Shown here: piece after piece, positions 50,866 through 60,486 of the stretch
Numbering within the stretch: position 1 is the first letter of the stretch
Layout: each line of letters starts with the position of its first letter
Assembly (NCBI RefSeq): GCF_000576425.1
Contig: NZ_KK069994.1
Location: 1-64,000 of the forward strand
Direction of reading: 5' to 3'
Origin: Brachybacterium phenoliresistens
Lineage (GTDB): Bacteria; Actinomycetota; Actinomycetes; Actinomycetales; Dermabacteraceae
Length of the DNA stretch: 64,000 bases
Position numbers and translations under genes: made by a program
Notes under the pieces: generated by a model
The model's input: the letters and a program-made list of their open reading frames with translations, nothing else
Database searches by the model: none
Told to the model about the DNA's origin: nothing

Positions 50866-53003
50866 CGGAGATGCCTTCCGTGGAGCACCACAAGGCCCAG
50901 GACTACCACGCGCTCAACGCGATGCTGAACCTGTACGGGACGGACGGGAAGATCCAGTTCGAGAAGGATCGCCTCGCCGCGCGGGAGTACTTCCTGCAGC
51001 ACGTGAACCCCAACACCGTCTTCTTCCACTCCCTGCGGGAGAAGCTCGACTACCTCGTCGAGAACGACTACTACGAGGCCGAGGTCCTGGAGCAGTACGA
51101 CTTCGAGTTCGTGAAGTCGCTGTCGGAGCAGGCCTTCGCCAAGAAGTTCCGCTTCCCGACCTTCCTGGGCGCCTTCAAGTACTACACCTCGTACACGCTC
51201 AAGACGTTCGACGGCAAGCGCTACCTCGAGCGCTTCGAGGACCGCGTCGTGATGGTCGCCCTGACCCTGGCCCGTGGGGACGAGACCCTCGCCCGCAACC
51301 TCGTGGACGAGATCCTCGACGGCCGCTTCCAGCCGGCCACCCCCACCTTCCTCAACGCCGGCAAGGCCCAGCGCGGCGAGCTCGTCTCGTGCTTCCTGCT
51401 GCGCATCGAGGACGACATGGAGTCGATCGGCCGCGGCATCAACTCGGCCCTGCAGCTGTCCAAGCGCGGCGGCGGCGTCGCCCTGCTGCTGAGCAACCTG
51501 CGCGAGTACGGCGCGCCGATCAAGCAGATCGAGAACCAGTCCAGCGGCGTCATCCCCGTGATGAAGCTGCTCGAGGACTCCTTCTCCTACGCCAACCAGC
51601 TGGGCGCGCGCCAGGGCGCCGGCGCGGTGTACCTCAACGCGCACCACCCCGACATCCTGCGGTTCCTGGACACCAAGCGCGAGAACGCGGACGAGAAGAT
51701 CCGCATCAAGACCCTCTCGCTCGGCGTCGTGATCCCGGACATCACCTTCGAGCTCGCCAAGAACAACGAGCCGATGTACCTGTTCTCCCCGTACGACGTC
51801 GAGCGCGAGTACGGCAAGCCCTTCGCGGACGTGAACGTCTCCGAGGTCTACCGGGAGATGGTCGACAACCCGCGCATCGCCAAGAAGAAGATCAAGGCGC
51901 GCGAGTTCTTCCAGACCCTCGCCGAGATCCAGTTCGAGTCCGGCTACCCGTACATCATGTTCGAGGACACGGTGAACCGGGCCAACAACATCCCCGGCAA
52001 GGTCACCCACTCGAACCTGTGCTCCGAGATCCTGCAGGTCGCGACCCCGTCGACGATGAACGCGGACCTCAGCTACGACACGCTGGGCCGTGACATCTCC
52101 TGCAACCTGGGCTCGCTGAACATCGCCCTGGCCATGGACTCGCCGGACTTCGCGCAGACCATCGAGACCTCGATCCGTGCGCTGACGGCCGTCTCGGACA
52201 CCTCGGACATCTCCTCGGTGCCCACCATCGCCGAGGGCAACCGCAAGTCCCACGCCATCGGCCTGGGGCAGATGAACCTGCACGGCTACCTCGCCCGCGA
52301 GCGGGTCCACTACGGCTCCGACGAGGGCCTGGACTTCACGAACATCTACTTCTATGCGGTGACGTACCACGCCATCAAGGCGTCGATGCACATCGCCCGG
52401 GAGCGCGGCGAGTCCTTCTACGACTTCGAGAACTCCAAGTACGGCACCGGCGAGTTCTTCGACAAGTACACCGACCGCGTCTGGGAGCCGCGCACCGAGA
52501 AGGTCCGCGAGCTGTTCGCGAAGTCCTCCGTGCACGTCCCGACCCAGCAGGACTGGGCGCAGCTGCGCGAGGACGTCAAGACGTACGGCATGTACAATGC
52601 GTACCTCCAGGCGGTGCCGCCGACCGGCTCGATCAGCTACATCAACAACTCCACCTCCTCGATCCACCCGATCGTCTCCAAGATCGAGATCCGCAAGGAG
52701 GGGAAGATCGGCCGCGTCTACTACCCGGCGCCGTTCATGGACAACGACAACCTGGAGTACTACCAGGACGCGTACGAGATCGGCTACGAGAAGATCATCG
52801 ACACCTACGCCGAGGCCACCCAGCACGTGGACCAGGGCCTGTCGCTGACGCTGTTCTTCCCGGACACCGCGACCACCCGCGACGTCAACAAGGCGCAGAT
52901 CTACGCCTGGCGCAAGGGCATCAAGACCCTCTACTACATCCGCCTGCGGCAGATGGCGATCGAGGGCACCGAGGTCGAGGGCTGCGTGAGCTGCATGCTC
53001 TGA
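50853..53003 (+). CDS. nrdE: Ribonucleotide reductase class Ib, large subunit
   Basis: A 716-residue catalytic subunit. [20 protein letters not shown] holds the first active-site Cys region, [10 protein letters not shown] contains the second Cys with nearby NLCSEI, and EGCVSCML is the C-terminal redox pair. No N-terminal ATP cone, as expected for class Ib. A TTG at 50853, overlapping the nrdI end by 13 bases and preceded by GGAAGAG, gives the usual length; ATG at 50871 is possible but has no free RBS. The small subunit gene nrdF does not follow. Confidence 0.95.
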   Translation: MATLTEMPSVEHHKAQDYHALNAMLNLYGTDGKIQFEKDRLAAREYFLQHVNPNTVFFHSLREKLDYLVENDYYEAEVLEQYDFEFVKSLSEQAFAKKFRFPTFLGAFKYYTSYTLKTFDGKRYLERFEDRVVMVALTLARGDETLARNLVDEILDGRFQPATPTFLNAGKAQRGELVSCFLLRIEDDMESIGRGINSALQLSKRGGGVALLLSNLREYGAPIKQIENQSSGVIPVMKLLEDSFSYANQLGARQGAGAVYLNAHHPDILRFLDTKRENADEKIRIKTLSLGVVIPDITFELAKNNEPMYLFSPYDVEREYGKPFADVNVSEVYREMVDNPRIAKKKIKAREFFQTLAEIQFESGYPYIMFEDTVNRANNIPGKVTHSNLCSEILQVATPSTMNADLSYDTLGRDISCNLGSLNIALAMDSPDFAQTIETSIRALTAVSDTSDISSVPTIAEGNRKSHAIGLGQMNLHGYLARERVHYGSDEGLDFTNIYFYAVTYHAIKASMHIARERGESFYDFENSKYGTGEFFDKYTDRVWEPRTEKVRELFAKSSVHVPTQQDWAQLREDVKTYGMYNAYLQAVPPTGSISYINNSTSSIHPIVSKIEIRKEGKIGRVYYPAPFMDNDNLEYYQDAYEIGYEKIIDTYAEATQHVDQGLSLTLFFPDTATTRDVNKAQIYAWRKGIKTLYYIRLRQMAIEGTEVEGCVSCML

Positions 53004-53011
53004 CCGGTCCG

Positions 53012-53071
53012 CCGGAACGACGCACGGCCCGTCCCGAGGGATTCCTCGGGACGGGCCGTGCGTCGTTCCGG
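53012..53071 (+). terminator. Very long perfect terminator after nrdE
   Basis: Two 28-base arms beginning CCGGAACGACGCACGG pair without mismatch around a four-base loop (53040-53043). It separates nrdE from the convergent DUF418 gene. Confidence 0.9.
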
Positions 53072-53102
53072 GCGATGCCGGCGCCCGTGCGGGACCCGGA
53101 CG

Positions 53103-54464
53103 CTACCGGGCGGCGCGGTCGTCCCGTCCGTAGGTCAGGCGGCGCAGCACCCGCTCGGCCGGTCCGCGGGCGCCGCGGGAGGCGAGCAGCGCCGCCATCG
53201 GGATCGACGCCGCCCAGGTGAGCGCGGCGATGAGCAGGGCGAGAGAGGTGCCGGCCCAGCCGCCGACCCCGAAGCCCCAGTTCGACAGGACGATCGCGAA
53301 GACCACGGACTGCCAGAGGTAGAAGGTCAGGGAGCGCTCGCCCACGGCGGCGATTGCCCGCACCAGCGGGGGACGGGACTGCTGCAGGCGGGCGGCGATC
53401 AGCGCGAACACGGCGGCGTAGCCGATCCCGGCCGCGATGCCGGTGGCCGAGGAGAGCGCCGAGAACATCCAGCTCGCCTGCTGCGGGATGTCGAGGATCC
53501 CCAGGGTGTACAGCGCTGAGGGGAGGCCGCCCGCCCAGCCGATCGGGATCCCGATCACCGCGATGCGGCGCAGGGCCGCGCGATGGCTGCCCGGGTCGTC
53601 CAGCAGGCGGCGGCGCGCCGCGACCCAGCCCAGCAGGATCGCGATGGGGATCGCCAGGCCCGCGACCTGGGCGACGGTGAGGACGGCCCAGATCCCGAGC
53701 CGGGGGAGGACCGAGGCGAGGAAGCCGGGCGCACCCGAGGTGAGGTCCTGCATGCCCGACGGCCCGGCGAACTGGGCGGAGGCGCTCTCCTCCGGGAAGA
53801 GGATCGTCATGATGCCGCCGAACAGGGCGAGTGCGGCGACCAGCGCCAGCACGGCCCACATCACCCCGGCCCACACCAGCAGCGTGCGGTCCCGGCGTCG
53901 GAAGAAGATCCACACCAGCAGCAGGCCGGCCAGGCCGTAGGCGCCCAGCACGTCGCCCATGAACAGCAGCGCGGCGTGGACGAGCCCGAACAGGAGCATC
54001 GCCCAGTGCCGGCGGCGCAGCATGCGCCGCACCGTCCGCTCGGGCAGGCCCCGGTCGGTGCGGGAGCGGAAGAACTGCACCATCCCGTAGCCGAAGAGGA
54101 AGGCGAACAGCGGGTAGCTGCGACCGTCCACGACGATCATCATCAGCGCCTGCAGGATCTTGTCCAGGGCGCTGCCCTCGACCAGATGGGCGTGGGTGAT
54201 GCCGGTCTCGCGGCCCCACAGATGCCAGGACACGTTGGCCAGGGCGATCAGCAGGAGCATGAGGCCGCGGGCGAGATCGGGGGCGAGGGACCGTGACCCG
54301 GCGGCACCTCGGGCGCCCGGGCCGGAGCCTGCGCCCGGGCTGGAGCCTGCGCCCGGGCTGGAGCCTCTGCCCGGGTGGGGGCCTGCGCCCGGCGGCGGGG
54401 CCGAGTCCGGGCCGGGGGCCGCGGAGGGGCCGGAGGCGGGGGTGGGCGAGGGCTGCGGTTCCAT
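53103..54464 (-). CDS. DUF418 family membrane protein
   Basis: A 453-residue membrane protein with about ten helices. The first 55 residues are a low-complexity Pro/Gly/Ser segment with repeats of SPGAG (the DNA has an 18-base tandem repeat here). LDKILQALMMIVVDGRSYPLFAFLFGYGM and the C-terminal GERSLTFYLWQSVVFAIVLS are typical DUF418; members include YeiB, function unknown. TAGGCT at 54523-54528 on the minus strand may be its -10. Confidence 0.8.
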   Translation of the reverse strand: MEPQPSPTPASGPSAAPGPDSAPPPGAGPHPGRGSSPGAGSSPGAGSGPGARGAAGSRSLAPDLARGLMLLLIALANVSWHLWGRETGITHAHLVEGSALDKILQALMMIVVDGRSYPLFAFLFGYGMVQFFRSRTDRGLPERTVRRMLRRRHWAMLLFGLVHAALLFMGDVLGAYGLAGLLLVWIFFRRRDRTLLVWAGVMWAVLALVAALALFGGIMTILFPEESASAQFAGPSGMQDLTSGAPGFLASVLPRLGIWAVLTVAQVAGLAIPIAILLGWVAARRRLLDDPGSHRAALRRIAVIGIPIGWAGGLPSALYTLGILDIPQQASWMFSALSSATGIAAGIGYAAVFALIAARLQQSRPPLVRAIAAVGERSLTFYLWQSVVFAIVLSNWGFGVGGWAGTSLALLIAALTWAASIPMAALLASRGARGPAERVLRRLTYGRDDRAAR

Positions 54465-54612
54465 GTCGGCTCCCGGCGTGACGGAGGGGGTCGAGGGGGT
54501 GTCGAGGCGGTCTGGCCCGCTCAGCCTAGGGAGCCGCCGCGCACCGGGACGAGCGACGATGGTCTACGGGCTCGAACCGGTGGTCGGGGCATGCGGGGTC
54601 GGTACGGGGCTC

Positions 54613-55611
54613 TCAGCGGGCCTGGTTGCGAGGCTGCGAGCCGTGCAGGGCGCTGTTGACCGCCCAGAGCGCGCCGTACAGGACGCCGGCTACGGGCCAG
54701 ACGATCCAGGTCGAGCCCCAGTCCCCGGAGATGAAGCTCCAGGCGAGGTAGATCGCGGTGCACACCGGCCAGTAGACGGCGGCGATCGTGCGGATCACCG
54801 GGTTGCTGCTGGACTCGGGCATCTCGTCGCACTCGTTCTCGAGGGTCTCCGCCGTGGACGGGCCCCAGGCGCCGCGGATCATCACCCACAGTCCCGCCGC
54901 GACCATGATCAGGGTCAGGCAGACGCCGTACAGCGGCATCGTGTCGTCCTCCCCGGTGGACAGGAGCGCGGTGACCAGGATCGGCACGGCGCACAGGATC
55001 CACAGCGAGATCGCGATCCCCTGCGCGACGGCGGCACGGGAGCGGTGCTCGCGACGCAGCTCCGCGGCGAAATCGCGGATCTCCTGCGTCGGGGTGAAGC
55101 GGCCCTCCTCGATGTCCTCGAAGTCGCCCAGCCGGGACCCGCGCAGCACGAGCACGAGCACCCCGGCGGTGACCATCACCAGCAGCGCGATGAGGCCGAC
55201 GAGCACGGCGAGGTGGGAGGGGTCTGTCGTGGAGCTGCTGGCCAGGGCCAGCAGCCCCAGCAGCGGGACCGGGCACAGCACGAACAGGCTGACGCCGAGG
55301 GCCTGGAGGTGGCGGGTCGCCCGGACCGCGGAGACGTAGTCCTCGGCCCGCGACCGGGACAGCAGCGGCGGGCCCTGCGGTGCGGCCCCGGAGAGCTCGG
55401 GGCCGATGCCGAGCTCCGGCGCGACCTCCTCGAGGCTGCCGAACTCGGCGATCACGCGCCCCACGGCCTGGGACTCCGAGAGCCCCTGGCCGAGCAGGGC
55501 CTGCTGCTTGTCCTCCATCATGGCGCGCAGCTCGGCGCGGGCCTCTCGCATGCGGGTGCTGCGCGGGTAGGGATCGAACAGGGTGTCGAGGTAGGAGTCG
55601 ATGACGTTCAT
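54613..55611 (-). CDS. Membrane protein with N-terminal HAAS-like domain
   Basis: A 332-residue protein. Residues 1-70 resemble the HAAS (DUF1700-type) helical domain found beside PadR regulators (YLDTLFDPYPRSTRMREARA, GLSESQAVGRVIAEFGS); seven or so membrane helices follow. Its start overlaps the padR stop by ATGA, a standard PadR/HAAS arrangement in which PadR represses both. Function of the membrane part unknown. Confidence 0.75.
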   Translation of the reverse strand: MNVIDSYLDTLFDPYPRSTRMREARAELRAMMEDKQQALLGQGLSESQAVGRVIAEFGSLEEVAPELGIGPELSGAAPQGPPLLSRSRAEDYVSAVRATRHLQALGVSLFVLCPVPLLGLLALASSSTTDPSHLAVLVGLIALLVMVTAGVLVLVLRGSRLGDFEDIEEGRFTPTQEIRDFAAELRREHRSRAAVAQGIAISLWILCAVPILVTALLSTGEDDTMPLYGVCLTLIMVAAGLWVMIRGAWGPSTAETLENECDEMPESSSNPVIRTIAAVYWPVCTAIYLAWSFISGDWGSTWIVWPVAGVLYGALWAVNSALHGSQPRNQAR

Positions 55612-55973
55612 GGCTGGGACTGTCCTGTCCTTCCGAAGGGGATCTCGGGGTCGGGGAGGGCGAAGTGGTCGACGAGGGCGCGCGTGCTGATCCACTCCGC
55701 CCGCTTCTGCTCGAGCTGGGCGGTGCCGCTCGCGGTGATGCGGTAGTAGGTGCGCGGCTTCCCGGTGGGGGAGAGGTCCTCGAAGCTGTCCAGGAGCCCC
55801 TGGGACTCCAGGCGCTTGACCGCGGTGTAGAGGGTGGTCTGCTTGACGACGTACTCGCCGCCGGAGCGGTCCGTGATGGTCTGGGAGAGCTCGTACGCGT
55901 AGGAGGGGCGGGTCTCGAGGATCGCGAGCAGGATCAGGTCGATGTGCCCGCGGATCGCATCGGCACCGATCAT
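55608..55973 (-). CDS. PadR-family transcriptional regulator
   Basis: A 121-residue winged-helix repressor: HIDLILLAILETRPSYAYEL, then VVKQTTLYTAVKRLESQGLL and RTYYRITASGTAQLEQ, all diagnostic of PadR. GGAGG four bases before ATG. The palindrome in its own promoter (56013-56033) suggests autorepression. Confidence 0.9.
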   Translation of the reverse strand: MIGADAIRGHIDLILLAILETRPSYAYELSQTITDRSGGEYVVKQTTLYTAVKRLESQGLLDSFEDLSPTGKPRTYYRITASGTAQLEQKRAEWISTRALVDHFALPDPEIPFGRTGQSQP

Positions 55974-56009
55974 GGGTCCTCCTCTCGCCGGGCCGATCAT
56001 GCTCCGCAC

Positions 56010-56038
56010 ACCGTACTACGGCTGGCGTAGTACGACAA
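56010..56038 (-). promoter_or_regulatory. padR promoter with embedded palindromic operator
   Basis: Minus strand TTGTCG (56033-56038), a 17-base spacer and TACGGT (56010-56015). The spacer is almost filled by the perfect inverted repeat GTACTACG-gctgg-CGTAGTAC (56013-56033). Confidence 0.8.
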
Positions 56039-56143
56039 GGGCAGTACGCCGGGCGACGCCGCTCGCGCTGTGACCTGCGCTACAGTGGCCGACGCCGAGA
56101 TCCCCGCTCGGCCCCTCCTCGAATCCCGGCAAAGGAGCCAGCC

Positions 56144-56500
56144 TTGACCGACCCCGGAACCGTGGGCGCGCGCAGCGTCGCCGTCCAGCGATCGGAGGAC
56201 TTCCAGCGACTGCGGCGGTCCTTCCTCTCGTTCATCGTCCCCATGACCGCCCTGTTCCTGCTGTGGTACCTGCTCTACGTGATCCTCGCGGGCTTCGCCC
56301 CCGGCCTCTACGCGATCCCCGTCCTCGGGAGCATCAACGTCGGCCTGCTGATGGGGCTGGGGCAGGTGGTCACCACGTTCGTGATCACGATGCTGTACCG
56401 CTCCTGGGCGGACAAGCGCTACGACCCGCACGCCGAGGCCATCCGCCACGAGATGGAGACCGGCGAGATCCTCGACGAGACGCAGGAGGGCCGGCGATGA
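56144..56500 (+). CDS. DUF485 membrane protein
   Basis: A 118-residue protein with two helices (SFIVPMTALFLLWYLLYVIL and GLLMGLGQVVTTFVITMLY). DUF485 proteins are small partners of acetate/monocarboxylate symporters, and the symporter follows by ATGA overlap. TTG start with AGGAG six bases upstream. Confidence 0.88.
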   Translation: MTDPGTVGARSVAVQRSEDFQRLRRSFLSFIVPMTALFLLWYLLYVILAGFAPGLYAIPVLGSINVGLLMGLGQVVTTFVITMLYRSWADKRYDPHAEAIRHEMETGEILDETQEGRR

Positions 56501-58083
56501 TCGACCAGATCAACCCCGTCATCAACATGATCGTGTTCGCGCTGTTCGTCGCGTTCACGCTCTTCATCGTCTTCCGCGTCTCCCGGCAGAAGGCCAGTGC
56601 GGCCGAGTTCTATGCGGGCAACCGCTCCTTCACCGGCCCCCAGAACGGCATCGCGATCGCCGGCGACTACCTCAGCGCCGCGAGCTTCCTGGGGATCTGC
56701 GGCGCCATCGCCGTGGCCGGCTACGACGGGTTCCTGTACTCCATCGGCTTCCTCGTGGCCTGGCTGGTGGCCCTGCTGCTGGTCGCCGAGCTGCTGCGCA
56801 ACACCGGCAAGTTCACGATGGCCGACGTGCTCTCCTTCCGCCTGAACCAGCGCCCCGTGCGCATGGCGGCCTCGCTGACCACCCTCGCCGTGTGCTTCTT
56901 CTACCTCATCGCGCAGATGTCCGGCGCCGGCGGGCTGGTCGCCCTGCTGCTGGGCCTCGAGGGCGGGGTGGCCACCGCCGCGACGGTCGCCGTGGTCGGC
57001 GTGCTCATGATCGTCTACGTGATCGTCGGCGGGATGAAGGGCACCACCTGGGTGCAGATCATCAAGGCGGTGCTGCTGGTGATCGGCGTGGGCATCCTGG
57101 CCCTGATCGTGCTGGGGAAGTACGGATTCGACTTCTCCGCGATCCTGGACGACGCCGTGGCCCTCTCGCCCCACGGCGAGGCCGTGCTCTCGCCGGGGCT
57201 GAAGTACCCCAACCCGATCGACTTCCTCTCCCTGGGCCTCGCGCTGGTGCTGGGAACCGCCGGGCTCCCGCACGTGCTCATGCGCTTCTACACGGTGCCC
57301 ACCGGCAAGGAGGCGCGGCGCTCGGTGGTCTGGGCGATCTGGATCATCGGCAGCTTCTACGTGCTCACCCTGGTCCTGGGCTACGGGGCGGCGGCGCTCG
57401 TCGGGCCCGAGGTCCTGCAGGATCCGACCACCCCGGGCGGGGAGAACGCGGCGGCGCCGCTGCTCGCCCTGGTGATCGGCGGGCCCGTCCTCATGGCCAT
57501 CGTCTCGGCGATCGCCTTCGCGACGATCCTCGCGGTGGTCGCGGGCCTCGCGATCACCGCCGCGACGAGCTTCGCCCACGACATCTACGCCTCGGTGATC
57601 AAGAACGGCACCGTGCAGCCCGACGAGGAGGTCAAGGTCGCCCGGGCCACGGTGGTCGTGATCGGGGTGCTGGCGATCATCGGCGGCATCGTCGCGCTGG
57701 GCCAGAACGTGGCCTTCCTCGTGGCGCTCGCCTTCGCGGTCGCCGCCAGCGCCAACCTGCCCACGATCCTCTACTCGCTGTTCTGGCGGCGGTTCAACAC
57801 CGGCGGCGCGCTGTTCTCGATGCTGGGCGGGCTCGCCTCCTGCCTGATCCTCATCGTGCTGTCCCCGGCGGTCTCGGGCCACGAGAAGTCGATGTTCCCG
57901 ACCCTGGACTTCGACCTGTTCCCCCTGTCCAACCCCGGGATCGTCTCGATCCCGATCGGCTTCGCGCTCGGGATCATCGGCACCCTGCTCACCGCGCCGG
58001 AGCCCGACCACGAGGAGAAGGCGGCGGAGATGGAGGTGCGCGCCTTCACCGGCGCCGGCGCCGAGGCGGCCTCCGACCACTGA
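56497..58083 (+). CDS. Sodium:solute symporter, ActP/MctC-like monocarboxylate permease
   Basis: A 528-residue SSS-family transporter with 13 helices. FYAGNRSFTGPQNGIAIAGD near residues 39-58, DYLSAASFLGICG and the long stretch GTAGLPHVLMRFYTVPTGKE near 255-275 are typical of ActP/MctC carriers for acetate, propionate or pyruvate. Coupled to DUF485. Pairs logically with lactate and short-acid metabolism. Confidence 0.9.
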   Translation: MIDQINPVINMIVFALFVAFTLFIVFRVSRQKASAAEFYAGNRSFTGPQNGIAIAGDYLSAASFLGICGAIAVAGYDGFLYSIGFLVAWLVALLLVAELLRNTGKFTMADVLSFRLNQRPVRMAASLTTLAVCFFYLIAQMSGAGGLVALLLGLEGGVATAATVAVVGVLMIVYVIVGGMKGTTWVQIIKAVLLVIGVGILALIVLGKYGFDFSAILDDAVALSPHGEAVLSPGLKYPNPIDFLSLGLALVLGTAGLPHVLMRFYTVPTGKEARRSVVWAIWIIGSFYVLTLVLGYGAAALVGPEVLQDPTTPGGENAAAPLLALVIGGPVLMAIVSAIAFATILAVVAGLAITAATSFAHDIYASVIKNGTVQPDEEVKVARATVVVIGVLAIIGGIVALGQNVAFLVALAFAVAASANLPTILYSLFWRRFNTGGALFSMLGGLASCLILIVLSPAVSGHEKSMFPTLDFDLFPLSNPGIVSIPIGFALGIIGTLLTAPEPDHEEKAAEMEVRAFTGAGAEAASDH

Positions 58084-58233
58084 CCGCTCCGCCCTGCGGG
58101 CGCAGGCCCCGGAGCCCGTCGCGCACCCCCGAGCCGGGGAGCGCGGCGGGCTCCGGCCGTCTGCGCGCCGGCGCCGCGGAGCGCGGGGCCCCGCGCGCCC
58201 CGACGGGCGTCATTCAAAGTGTCGAACCGCAAA

Positions 58234-58258
58234 CAACATGTTGAACTTCGGGTAGTCT
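58234..58258 (+). promoter_or_regulatory. Promoter and palindrome before the hydroxyacid dehydrogenase
   Basis: TAGTCT at 58253-58258 is a plausible -10 and CAACATGTTG (58234-58243) a perfect ten-base palindrome just upstream of it. It could be a site of the IclR protein encoded downstream. Confidence 0.45.
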
Positions 58259-58319
58259 GGTCGGACGACGTCCGGCCGCCTCGTCGGTGCGGCCGATGGA
58301 TCCGAGCAGAGGAGCTCCC

Positions 58320-59414
58320 ATGTCCCACCCCAGCGCCAGCGTCATCGACCATCGCGATCCGCCGCGGACGGCCCTGGCGCGGGTCGTCATCGCCGTGGAC
58401 CTCCCCGAGCCGCTCTGCCGCATGATCGAGGAGGCGGAGCCCCGGGCGGAGGTCGTCCGCGACCACAACCTGTACCGTCCGCGCCGCGGGCCGGCCGACT
58501 GGGCGGGCGACCCGGAGCATGCGCGCACGCCCGAGCAGGAGCGCGCCTACACCGCCATGGTCGACTCCGCCGACATCCTGTTCAGCCTCCCGGACGTCGA
58601 GCCCGCCCAGCTCGCCCGCACCGTGCGCGCGAACCCGCGCCTGCGCTGGGTGCAGGCGATGGCCGCCGGCGGCGGCGCCCAGCTGCGCGCCGCGGGCCTG
58701 GACGCCGAGGAGCTCGCGCGCGTCGCGGTGACGACCACCGCCGGGGTGCACGGGTCCCCGCTCGCGGAGTTCGCCGTGTTCGGGGTGATGGCCGGCGCCA
58801 AGAGCCTCCCGCGGCTGCTGGAGCAGCAGCGCGCCCACGTCTGGAGCGACCGCTGGGAGATGCGCCAGATCGACGAGATGCGCGTGCTGATCGTCGGCCT
58901 CGGCGGGATCGGCGCCGCCTGCGCCGAGAAGTTCTCCGCCCTCGGCGCGCACGTCCTGGGCACCACGCGCAGCGGGAACCCCGTCCCGCACGTGGACGAG
59001 CTCGTCCCGATCGACCAGCTCGCCCGGGCCGCCGCCGACGTCGACGCCCTCGTGCTGACCCTGCCCGGCACCGCCGCCACCGAGGGCCTCATCGGCGACG
59101 AGGTCCTGGGCGCTGTCCGGCCCGGGACCATCCTGGTCAACGTCGGGCGCGGGAGCGTGGTCGACGAGGACGCCCTGCTGCGCGCCCTGGATGAGGAGCG
59201 CATCGGCTTCGCGGCGCTGGACGTGACCGCCGTCGAGCCCCTGCCCTCGGCCAGCGAGCTGTGGGATCATCCCAGGGTCCTGCTCAGCCCGCACACCGCC
59301 GCGCTGTCCTCGCGGGAGGAGGAGCGGATCGTCCGGCTGTTCATCGACAACCTGCGCCGCTTCCTCGACGAGGAGCCGCTGCGCAACGTCGTCGACACCG
59401 TGGAGTTCTACTGA
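58320..59414 (+). CDS. D-2-hydroxyacid dehydrogenase family protein
   Basis: A 364-residue NAD(P)-dependent enzyme: LIVGLGGIGAACAEKF near residue 189, catalytic Arg in NVGRGSVVDE, Glu near 300, His in LSPHTAALS. The N-terminal catalytic half is typical of phosphoglycerate/glyoxylate-reductase relatives. Substrate unknown. Start at 58320 with AGAGGAG five bases upstream. An IclR gene follows after three bases. Confidence 0.85.
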   Translation: MSHPSASVIDHRDPPRTALARVVIAVDLPEPLCRMIEEAEPRAEVVRDHNLYRPRRGPADWAGDPEHARTPEQERAYTAMVDSADILFSLPDVEPAQLARTVRANPRLRWVQAMAAGGGAQLRAAGLDAEELARVAVTTTAGVHGSPLAEFAVFGVMAGAKSLPRLLEQQRAHVWSDRWEMRQIDEMRVLIVGLGGIGAACAEKFSALGAHVLGTTRSGNPVPHVDELVPIDQLARAAADVDALVLTLPGTAATEGLIGDEVLGAVRPGTILVNVGRGSVVDEDALLRALDEERIGFAALDVTAVEPLPSASELWDHPRVLLSPHTAALSSREEERIVRLFIDNLRRFLDEEPLRNVVDTVEFY

Positions 59415-59417
59415 CCC

Positions 59418-60197
59418 ATGAACGAATCCCGTGACCCCTCGCCCGCCGTCAGCCGCGCCCTGCGCATCCTCGAGGCGCTCGAGGCGGCGGGAGGGGCTCC
59501 CCAGACCCTGTCGGACATCGCCCGCACCGTCGGCATCGCGAAGTCCTCCGCCTCGAACATCTGCGCGGCGCTCGAGCGCGAGCGGATGATCCACCGGGTC
59601 GGCAGCGGGTACCGCCTGGGGATGCGCACCGCCGAGCTCGGCGGGGCCTTCGCCTCCCAGTTCAACCAGGTGCGCGAGTTCTTCGAGGTGGTCGAGGACG
59701 ATCCGCTGCTGTCCCGCCAGGTGGTCCAGATCGCCACCCTCGACGTGCCCGACGCGATCTACCTGGCCCGGCACGAGGGGCGACCGAACCGCCTGGGGAC
59801 CCCGCTGGGCTCGCGCCTGCCGCTGATCTACTGCGCGGTCGGCAACGCCATGCTCATGGCCATGGCGGACGCCCAGGTCGACGAGCTGCTCGAGCAGGAG
59901 GCCTTCACCCCGCTCACGGGCCGCTCCGTCAGCTCCGCCCCCGCGGTGCGGGAGAAGATCGCCGGGGCCCGTGCCCGCGGCTACGCCATCGACCGGGGGG
60001 AGTCCTTCGAAGGGATCTGCGGCATCGCCGTCCCGCTGGAGCCCTGGCAGCCGGGCGACCCCCTGATGGCGATCGGCGTCGCCGTGCCCGGCACCGAGGC
60101 CGATGACGAGACCGTCGCCCGCCTGGGCGAGGCGATGACCGGCGCGGCCTCGCGCCTGTCCAACCCGCTGGCCCGGCGTCCCGGCGCCCCGGCCTGA
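59418..60197 (+). CDS. IclR-family transcriptional regulator
   Basis: A 259-residue regulator: winged helix at residues 10-70 (LSDIARTVGIAKSSASNICA) and an IclR effector domain (LGSRLPLIYCAVGNAMLMAM, YAIDRGESFEGICGIAVPL). In the same operon as the hydroxyacid dehydrogenase, and likely controlling it and perhaps the MHS transporter 700 bases downstream. Confidence 0.9.
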   Translation: MNESRDPSPAVSRALRILEALEAAGGAPQTLSDIARTVGIAKSSASNICAALERERMIHRVGSGYRLGMRTAELGGAFASQFNQVREFFEVVEDDPLLSRQVVQIATLDVPDAIYLARHEGRPNRLGTPLGSRLPLIYCAVGNAMLMAMADAQVDELLEQEAFTPLTGRSVSSAPAVREKIAGARARGYAIDRGESFEGICGIAVPLEPWQPGDPLMAIGVAVPGTEADDETVARLGEAMTGAASRLSNPLARRPGAPA

Positions 60198-60206
60198 TCC
60201 CGCCTT

Positions 60207-60311
60207 CGACGGTGCCGCGCCCGATGGCGCCGCGCCGGTTGGTGCCGCGCCCGTTGGCGCCGCGCCCGATGGTGCGGCACCCGATGCTGCCGCGCCCGAT
60301 GGTGCGGCGCC
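60207..60311. repeat. Tandem array, seven copies of a 15-bp unit
   Basis: Copies every 15 bases from 60207; consensus near CGATGGTGCCGCGCC with alternating CGCC/GGCG variants. It begins ten bases after the iclR stop. Confidence 0.85.
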
Positions 60312-60486
60312 GCATCGCGGTCGCCTGACCTCCCCTCCTGGCGACGCGCCCGAGCCCTGTGCCCGGGCGCTCCTGGTCGTCCCCGGCGCCGCCGCGGGAC
60401 GCGCGCGATGGCGCCGCGACCGCCGTGGGTGGGGTGGATCCTCTGGCCGGCAGGGTCGATGACACGGCGCGGTCGACGCTCGGGCC

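Noticed and set aside
51221-52826. Large frames antisense to nrdE
   Set aside because: Shadow frames of a highly conserved gene, rich in Val/Leu/Asp/Gly, with no RBS or domain.
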